5,553 nucleotides of DNA, from assembly GCA_030043285.1 (NCBI GenBank), contig JASHXZ010000572.1:1-5553 (forward strand). Reading direction: 5' to 3'. A model generated the notes under the pieces. It made no database searches. It was not told the DNA's origin and saw only the letters and a list, made by a program, of their open reading frames with translations. This stretch comes from Xanthobacteraceae bacterium. GTDB taxonomy: Bacteria > Pseudomonadota > Alphaproteobacteria > Rhizobiales > Xanthobacteraceae. The stretch's first letter is position 1. Each line of letters opens with the position of its first letter. This document shows positions 1 to 5,553 of the stretch, one piece after another. The position numbers and the translations under genes are program-made.

Positions 1-1969
<1,969 letters not shown>

Positions 1970-1979
1970 CGCAAGGTCA

Positions 1980-1986
1980 TCCTTCC
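1980..1986 (-). promoter_or_regulatory. Ribosome binding site of secA
   Basis: On the minus strand GGAAGGA lies 10 bases before the ATG at 1969. It fixes this ATG as the start. A second ATG at 1980-1978 overlaps this site but is out of frame and runs into a stop after four codons. The site also overlaps the end of a 54-codon upstream frame whose TGA is at 1979-1977. Confidence 0.7.
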
Positions 1987-2172
1987 GCTTTGTGCTGGAC
2001 CCGACGCCGCGCTACGCAATGCCGATGCTGTCCGCGACCCGGCGCCCATGGTTCGTCTTCGTCGCGATGGTGCAATGGCCAAGTTGCGGAAAAATCGGCG
2101 CTATTCGGGTTTCTGCGAGGCGACAATGCAAGCGATGGCATGCGAAGCAATAGCCGCCCAGACTCTCAATCA

Positions 2173-2201
2173 CAGATATGGGGGGGTGGTTTTCTTGTCA
2201 A
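2173..2201 (-). promoter_or_regulatory. Candidate sigma-70-type promoter for secA
   Basis: Read on the minus strand, a perfect TTGACA (2201-2196) is followed after exactly 17 bases by TATCTG (2178-2173), which matches the TATAAT consensus at its first three positions. The spacer contains a run of seven C. Transcription would start near 2166 and leave a secA leader of roughly 195 bases. The -35 element and spacing are seen directly. That this is the working promoter is inference, and the -10 match is weak, although housekeeping -10 boxes in alphaproteobacteria are often degenerate. Confidence 0.45.
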
Positions 2202-2328
2202 TGCGACCGGAAATTCACGCGCTCGTTAAGGCCGGCGGTCATTCTTCCATTGCCAATGCGGCCCAATTCGGCGAGTGTCCGCGCCCAACAGCCGCCCGGC
2301 CCTGCGGCAGAGGCAGCATAGCGGCAAT

Positions 2329-2347
2329 GCCGGCCAAGTAGGCCGGC
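2329..2347 (+). other. GC-rich stem-loop in the isomerase leader
   Basis: GCCGGCC and GGCCGGC form a perfect 7-bp stem around the 5-base loop AAGTA. No T run follows, so it does not look like a simple intrinsic terminator. If the rightward transcript starts upstream of here, it would be a stable leader hairpin about 115 bases before the start codon. Such short palindromes arise easily in high-GC DNA, so its function is unknown. Confidence 0.4.
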
Positions 2348-2410
2348 CCGGGGCAGGCCGGGGACGGCGCAGCGTCTGGACAGCCAAAACGTCGATGCGG
2401 GGTGCCGCGC

Positions 2411-2452
2411 CCGCGACACAAGGCCCGCGACACAGGGATCGTGACACAAGGA
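2411..2452 (+). repeat. Three tandem 14-bp repeats abutting the isomerase start
   Basis: Units begin at 2411, 2425 and 2439: CCGCGACACAAGGC, CCGCGACACAGGGA and TCGTGACACAAGGA. The common core is CGNGACACARGG. The last unit contains the AAGGA used as Shine-Dalgarno for the ATG at 2461. Because 14 is not a multiple of three, the repeat shifts frame at each unit, which argues that it is not coding. It may be a slippage product that multiplied a Shine-Dalgarno-like motif, or a set of sites for a regulator. The sequence alone does not decide. Confidence 0.8.
2448..2452 (+). promoter_or_regulatory. Ribosome binding site deciding the isomerase start
   Basis: AAGGA lies 8 bases before the ATG at 2461, good spacing. 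The in-frame ATG at 2452 overlaps this motif, so it could not use it. This favours 2461 over 2452 and over the far-upstream GTG at 2275, which would add 62 residues of low-complexity Arg/Pro/Gly sequence ahead of the signal peptide. Confidence 0.65.
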
Positions 2453-2460
2453 TGAAGCCG

Positions 2461-3333
2461 ATGACTTCACGATACGCCTTTCTTATCCGCCCACTTGGCG
2501 TGATCGCGCTCATCGCGGCGATGATGGCGCCTGCCGCGCTCCGCGCGGAGGATTCCGATGCGGTGATCGCCCGCGTCAACGGCGTCGACATCCGCCAAAG
2601 CGATCTGGCTTTCGCCCAGGAGGAGGTCGGCTCCAGCATGCCGGCGCAGATCCCGCCGGAGCAGAAGCGCGAGTACCTCATCACCTATCTGACCGACGTC
2701 GTGATCCTGGCGCAGGCCGCCGAGCAGCAGAAGCTGGACGACAAACCTGACGTCAAACGCCAGATGGCATTCGAGCGCAACAAAGTGCTGATGGAGGCGC
2801 TGTTGCACAATGCCGGCCAGGCCGCGCAGACCGACGACGCCATGCACAAGGTCTACGACGAGGCGGTCAAGCAGACGGCAAACGAACAGGAGGTGCGGGC
2901 GCGGCATATCCTGGTGCCTACCGAGGAGGAGGCCAAGGCGATCGAGGCGCAGCTCAAAGCCGGCGCCGATTTTGCGACGCTCGCCAAGGAGAAATCCAAG
3001 GATCCGGGCGCGGCCAATGGCGGCGATCTCGGCTATTTCACCAAGGACCAGATGGTGCCCGAATTTGCCGACGCTGCGTTCAAGCTCGACAAGGGCCAAA
3101 TCTCCGATCCGGTGCACACCCAGTTCGGCTGGCACATCATCAAGGTCGAGGACAAGCGCATCAAGCCGACCCCGTCCTTCGACGACGTCAAGGGCCAGAT
3201 CGAGAATTATGTGGCGCACCGCGCCCAGGCGTCGCTGGTCGACAACCTGCGCAAGACCGCCAAGATCGAACGGCTCGATCAGCCGCCGGCGCCGAACCCT
3301 TCGCTCAATCCCGGCGCGCCGGTGAAAAAGTAG
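2461..3333 (+). CDS. Exported parvulin-type peptidyl-prolyl cis-trans isomerase (SurA/PrsA/PpiC-like)
   Basis: A 290-residue protein predicted to catalyse cis-trans isomerisation of prolyl bonds and assist folding of exported proteins in the periplasm. The N-terminus (MTSRYAFLIRPLGVIALIAA) has a basic start and a hydrophobic core, with likely signal peptidase cleavage near LRA|ED (after residue 29). Residues about 33-140 form a helical SurA-N-like chaperone region, beginning VIARVNGVDIRQSDL. The parvulin domain spans about 145-231, with the family hallmarks VRARHILV (His149), GGDLGYF, MVPEFADAAF, and QFGWHIIKVED (His225). The tail from about 274 is Pro/Asn-rich and ends in KK. No lipobox cysteine is visible, so a soluble periplasmic protein is favoured over a PrsA-type lipoprotein. 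Start choice rests on AAGGA spacing; ATG 2452 is the alternative. It is divergent from secA and 166 bases upstream of argJ. As I recall, a parvulin gene between secA and argJ is a common rhizobial arrangement. Confidence 0.93.
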   Translation: MTSRYAFLIRPLGVIALIAAMMAPAALRAEDSDAVIARVNGVDIRQSDLAFAQEEVGSSMPAQIPPEQKREYLITYLTDVVILAQAAEQQKLDDKPDVKRQMAFERNKVLMEALLHNAGQAAQTDDAMHKVYDEAVKQTANEQEVRARHILVPTEEEAKAIEAQLKAGADFATLAKEKSKDPGAANGGDLGYFTKDQMVPEFADAAFKLDKGQISDPVHTQFGWHIIKVEDKRIKPTPSFDDVKGQIENYVAHRAQASLVDNLRKTAKIERLDQPPAPNPSLNPGAPVKK

Positions 3334-3374
3334 TGTCCGCCACCCTCTTGCGGGGCGCGCCAAAAACCTTTGTT

Positions 3375-3491
3375 GTCATTCCGGCCGAGCGAAGCGAGAA
3401 CCGGGATCCATAGCCACAGCCGGTCGAGACAGACCTGATCAATCGTGGTTATGGATTTCGGGTCTGCGCTTTCGGCGCGCCCCAGAATGAC
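3375..3491. repeat. Long imperfect palindromic intergenic repeat (REP-like)
   Basis: The left arm (3375-3417) begins GTCATTCCGG and ends GGGATCCATAGCCAC. The right arm (3445-3491) begins GTGGTTATGGATTTCGGG and ends CCCCAGAATGAC. The reverse complement of the right arm matches the left arm at both ends and through most of its length, with a gap of about 4 bases and scattered mismatches. Each arm carries a small internal hairpin (GAGCGAAGCGAG on the left, GCGCTTTCGGCGC on the right), so the folded form would be branched. The 27-base centre is not paired. It resembles dispersed palindromes that I recall as abundant between genes in Bradyrhizobium-like genomes; copy number here cannot be seen. 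It could stabilise the upstream mRNA, terminate transcription or affect argJ translation. Confidence 0.8.
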
Positions 3492-3499
3492 GCCTAGCC

Positions 3500-4741
3500 A
3501 TGCCGCCCTCCCTATCTCCCCTCGCGCCCGCGTTCTTTCCCGAAATGCCGCCGGTTGCCGGCGTGCGGCTCGCCACCGCCGCGGCCGGCATTCGCTATCC
3601 CGGACGCACCGACGTGTTGCTCGCGGTGTTCGATCCCGGCACGTCGGTCGCCGGCGTGTTGACGCGCTCGAAATGTCCGTCGGCGCCGGTCGATTGGTGC
3701 CGTGTGCGGCTCAAAGGCGGCGGCGCCGCCGCGCTCGTCGTCAATTCCGGCAATGCCAACGCCTTTACCGGCAAGTCCGGTAAAGCCTCGACCGCGATGA
3801 CCGCCGACTTTGCCGCCGCCGCGGTCGGCTGCAAGCCCGACCAGGTGTTTTTGGCTTCGACCGGCGTGATCGGTGAGCCGCTCGATGCCAGCAAATTCGG
3901 CGACGTCATGGAGCGCTTGGCCGCGGCGGCCGCGCCGGGCGGCTGGGAGGTCGCTGCCAAGACGATCATGACCACCGACACGTTTCCTAAGGGCGCCGCC
4001 GCCATGGTGCGGTTCGGCGCGACCGCGGTCACGATCTGCGGCATCGCCAAGGGCGCCGGCATGATCGCGCCCGATATGGGCACCCTGCTGTCTTTCGTGT
4101 TCACCGACGCGCCGATCGCGCCCGCGGTGTTGCGCGGCCTCCTTCGCGACGGCGTCGAAGATACCTTCAACGCCGTGACGATCGACGGCGATACCTCGAC
4201 CTCGGACACGCTGCTCGTCTTCGCCACCGGCGCTGCGGCGCTGCGCGGAGTCGAGAAGATCACGCGCGCAACCGATCCGCGGCTGCCGGCATTCCGCAAA
4301 GGCTTCAACGCCGTGCTCGCCGACCTTTCCGAGCAGATCGCGCGCGACGGCGAGGGCGCCCGCAAGCTGGTCGAGATCGTGGTCGAAGGCGCCAAGTCGA
4401 AAAGCTCGGCGCGGCGCATCGCGATGTCGATCGCCAACTCGCCCCTGGTCAAGACTGCGATCGCCGGCGAGGACGCCAATTGGGGCCGCGTCGTCATGGC
4501 GGTCGGCAAGGCCGGCGAGCCTGCCGATCGCGACCGGCTGTCGATCTGGTTCAACGGCATCCGCGTCGCCCACAAGGGCGCGCGCGATCCGGCCTACGAC
4601 GAAGCCGCGGTTTCGGCGGCGATGCAAAAGCCGGAAATTTCGCTCAAAGTCGCGCTCGGCCTCGGCAAGGGCCGCGACCGCGTGCTGACCTGCGACCTGA
4701 CCAAAGACTACGTGGCGATCAACGGAGACTACCGGTCGTAG
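3500..4741 (+). CDS. argJ: Arginine biosynthesis protein ArgJ (glutamate N-acetyltransferase)
   Basis: ArgJ moves the acetyl group from N-acetylornithine to glutamate in the cyclic arginine pathway, and in many bacteria also makes N-acetylglutamate from acetyl-CoA. Whether this one does both is not visible. The 413-residue length is normal. Conserved features are [11 protein letters not shown] (about 57-67), [10 protein letters not shown], the oxyanion-hole pair Thr121-Gly122 in ASTGVIG, TTDTFPK, the autocleavage segment [16 protein letters not shown] with Lys184 and nucleophile Thr195, [17 protein letters not shown] with Glu285, EDANWGR, and the C-terminus [11 protein letters not shown] with Asn408 and Ser413. 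Self-cleavage between Gly194 and Thr195 would give alpha and beta chains. The residue before the nucleophile is Gly where I recall Ala as more usual. The ATG at 3500 is the first possible start after an in-frame TGA at 3488 and gives the expected N-terminus, but no Shine-Dalgarno precedes it. ATG 3545 is a less likely alternative. A large palindrome ends 8 bases upstream. Confidence 0.97.
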   Translation: MPPSLSPLAPAFFPEMPPVAGVRLATAAAGIRYPGRTDVLLAVFDPGTSVAGVLTRSKCPSAPVDWCRVRLKGGGAAALVVNSGNANAFTGKSGKASTAMTADFAAAAVGCKPDQVFLASTGVIGEPLDASKFGDVMERLAAAAAPGGWEVAAKTIMTTDTFPKGAAAMVRFGATAVTICGIAKGAGMIAPDMGTLLSFVFTDAPIAPAVLRGLLRDGVEDTFNAVTIDGDTSTSDTLLVFATGAAALRGVEKITRATDPRLPAFRKGFNAVLADLSEQIARDGEGARKLVEIVVEGAKSKSSARRIAMSIANSPLVKTAIAGEDANWGRVVMAVGKAGEPADRDRLSIWFNGIRVAHKGARDPAYDEAAVSAAMQKPEISLKVALGLGKGRDRVLTCDLTKDYVAINGDYRS

Positions 4742-4762
4742 GGCGATGAAACGATGTCGCGT

Positions 4763-4787
4763 CAGGCCGGCATCCGTGTCCGGCTTG
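4763..4787 (+). terminator. Possible stem-loop terminator after argJ
   Basis: CAGGCCGG (4763-4770) can pair with CCGGCTTG (4780-4787) as an 8-bp stem with one G-T pair and a 9-base loop. It lies 21 bases after the argJ stop. It overlaps a perfect 12-bp palindrome, GCTTGCGCAAGC (4784-4795), which offers an alternative fold. A run of only four T follows at 4800-4803, not directly at the stem. An intrinsic terminator is therefore possible but weak. Confidence 0.3.
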
Positions 4788-4806
4788 CGCAAGCAGCCGT
4801 TTTGAC

Positions 4807-4810
4807 GAGG
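4807..4810 (+). promoter_or_regulatory. Probable ribosome binding site of the Bug-family gene
   Basis: GAGG sits 4 bases before the ATG at 4815. The spacing is shorter than ideal, so it is a moderate site, but this ATG gives a complete signal peptide with a twin-arginine motif right at the N-terminus. Confidence 0.45.
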
Positions 4811-4814
4811 CACA

Positions 4815-5553
4815 ATGACGACATTCTCACGCAGAGACGTGCTCTACCTCGGGACCGGCGCGCTTGCATTGCCGGTCACATCGCATGGCGCGTGGGCGCA
4901 AGCGTATCCCGCGCATCCCGTGCGGATCATCGTCGGGTTCGCGGCGGGCAGTACAACCGACATCCTGGCGCGGCTGATCGGACAATGGCTATTGCAACGG
5001 CTCGGCCAGCAATTCATCGTCGAAAACAGACCGGGTGCCGGCGGCAATCTGGGTGCCGAAGCGGTGATCAACGCGGCGCCCGACGGCTATACCCTGCTCA
5101 TGGTCCCGCCGGCCGTGGCGGCTAATGCGGCATTGTATCCGCATCTGAACTTCGACTTCATTCGCGACTCCGCTCCCGTCGCCGGCGTGGTACGCGTACC
5201 CAATGTCGTCGAGGTCAACCCGTCGGTTCCGGTCCACACCATTCCGGAGTTGATCGCCTACGCCAAGAGCAATCCGGGCAAGCTGAGCTTTGCCTCGGCG
5301 GGCATCGGCACGGCGAGCCATCTTGCCGGCCAATTGTTCAACGTGATGACCGGCGTCCAGATTCAGCATGTGCCGTATCGCGGTGACGGGCCGGCCATGG
5401 TCGATCTCATCGCCGGACAAGTGCAGGTTGGTTTTGCCACCATGACGGCCTCGATCGGCCACATCCGGGCAAATCGGCTGCGACCGCTGGCGGTGCCGAC
5501 AGTCAAGCGCTCGGATGCGCTGCCCGGAGTGCCAAGCGTCAGCGAATTCGTTC
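4815..5553 (+). CDS. Tripartite tricarboxylate transporter substrate-binding protein (Bug/TctC family), partial
   Basis: Bug proteins are periplasmic binding proteins that capture small carboxylates or related compounds. Some work with TctAB membrane subunits; many are orphans. The window holds 246 of the usual 320-330 residues and cuts the gene at the right edge. The N-terminus carries a Tat-like signal: SRRDVLYL (residues 5-12), a hydrophobic stretch GTGALALPV, and a cleavage site at AWA|QA (after residue 28). The mature part begins AYPAHPVRIIVGFAAGSTTDILAR, the typical first strand and ligand-loop region. It continues with VENRPGAGGNLGAEAV (69-84), DGYTLL, SFASAGIGTASHLAG, HVPYRGDGPAMVDLIAGQVQVGF (about 185-207) and GVPSVSEFV at the edge. 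The frame is intact throughout. It lies 73 bases after argJ on the same strand, with a possible weak terminator between. Its substrate cannot be read from the sequence, and no TctA or TctB gene is in view. Confidence 0.93.
   Translation, partial: MTTFSRRDVLYLGTGALALPVTSHGAWAQAYPAHPVRIIVGFAAGSTTDILARLIGQWLLQRLGQQFIVENRPGAGGNLGAEAVINAAPDGYTLLMVPPAVAANAALYPHLNFDFIRDSAPVAGVVRVPNVVEVNPSVPVHTIPELIAYAKSNPGKLSFASAGIGTASHLAGQLFNVMTGVQIQHVPYRGDGPAMVDLIAGQVQVGFATMTASIGHIRANRLRPLAVPTVKRSDALPGVPSVSEFV

Larger units (their letters stand above)
1970..2460. other. Divergent intergenic region between secA and the isomerase gene
   Basis: This stretch of about 490 bases holds no convincing protein gene. It separates two divergent genes and should carry both promoters. 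A candidate promoter is visible only for secA. No good -35/-10 pair was found by eye for the rightward gene. Other contents are a seven-base G run (2180-2186), a perfect 7-bp GC hairpin (2329-2347) and three tandem 14-bp repeats (2411-2452). Rightward frames crossing it, including an extension of the isomerase frame back to a GTG at 2275, have Arg/Pro/Gly-rich translations without recognisable domains. Confidence 0.75.

Noticed and set aside
2411..2452. CRISPR array
   Set aside because: The 14-bp units are directly adjacent with no spacers and only three copies exist, so this is a simple tandem repeat.
2275..2460. N-terminal extension of the isomerase from the GTG at 2275
   Set aside because: It would put 62 Arg/Pro/Gly-rich residues before a clear signal peptide, runs through the out-of-phase 14-bp repeats, and ignores the well-placed AAGGA before ATG 2461.
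2467..3363. A 298-codon minus-strand frame opposite the isomerase gene
   Set aside because: Antisense to a gene with a signal peptide and complete parvulin motifs. No domain or ribosome site supports it.
3375..3491. Insertion sequence or small RNA gene
   Set aside because: There is no transposase frame, no visible target-site duplication, and no tRNA or known RNA fold. Size and structure fit a dispersed palindromic repeat better.
3512..4813. A 433-codon minus-strand frame opposite argJ
   Set aside because: Antisense to a complete, motif-rich argJ. The translation is rich in Arg, Gly, His and Asp without a family signature, a high-GC artefact.

Overview
The window looks like ordinary chromosomal core DNA from a high-GC alphaproteobacterium, most likely Hyphomicrobiales and close to the Bradyrhizobium/Rhodopseudomonas group. 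This rests on the SecA and ArgJ sequences read by eye, strongly G/C-biased third codon positions, a Bug-type solute-binding protein, and a long palindromic intergenic repeat of a kind common in that group. No database search was possible, so placement below order level is inference.

Layout: positions 1-1969 (minus strand) hold the first 656 codons of secA, cut by the left edge. Positions 1970-2460 are a divergent intergenic region. It contains a candidate secA promoter (perfect TTGACA, 17-nt spacer with a 7-base C run), a secA leader with a 54-codon upstream reading frame, a GC-rich hairpin, and three tandem 14-bp repeats running into the ribosome binding site of the next gene. Positions 2461-3333 (plus) encode an exported parvulin-type peptidyl-prolyl isomerase. 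Positions 3334-3499 are mostly filled by an imperfect inverted repeat of about 117 bp. Positions 3500-4741 (plus) encode ArgJ, and 4815-5553 (plus) the first 246 codons of a Bug/TctC-family solute-binding protein with a Tat-type signal, cut by the right edge.

The genes do not form one pathway. SecA powers export of unfolded proteins, and the isomerase is a plausible periplasmic client that assists folding after export. ArgJ is a cytoplasmic arginine-biosynthesis enzyme. The Bug protein is probably a periplasmic carboxylate binder.

I found no convincing new multi-gene system. The points most worth a second look are regulatory: the homopolymer inside the secA promoter spacer, the secA leader frame, the tandem repeats at the isomerase start, and the palindromic repeat ending 8 bases before the argJ start, which has no visible Shine-Dalgarno.
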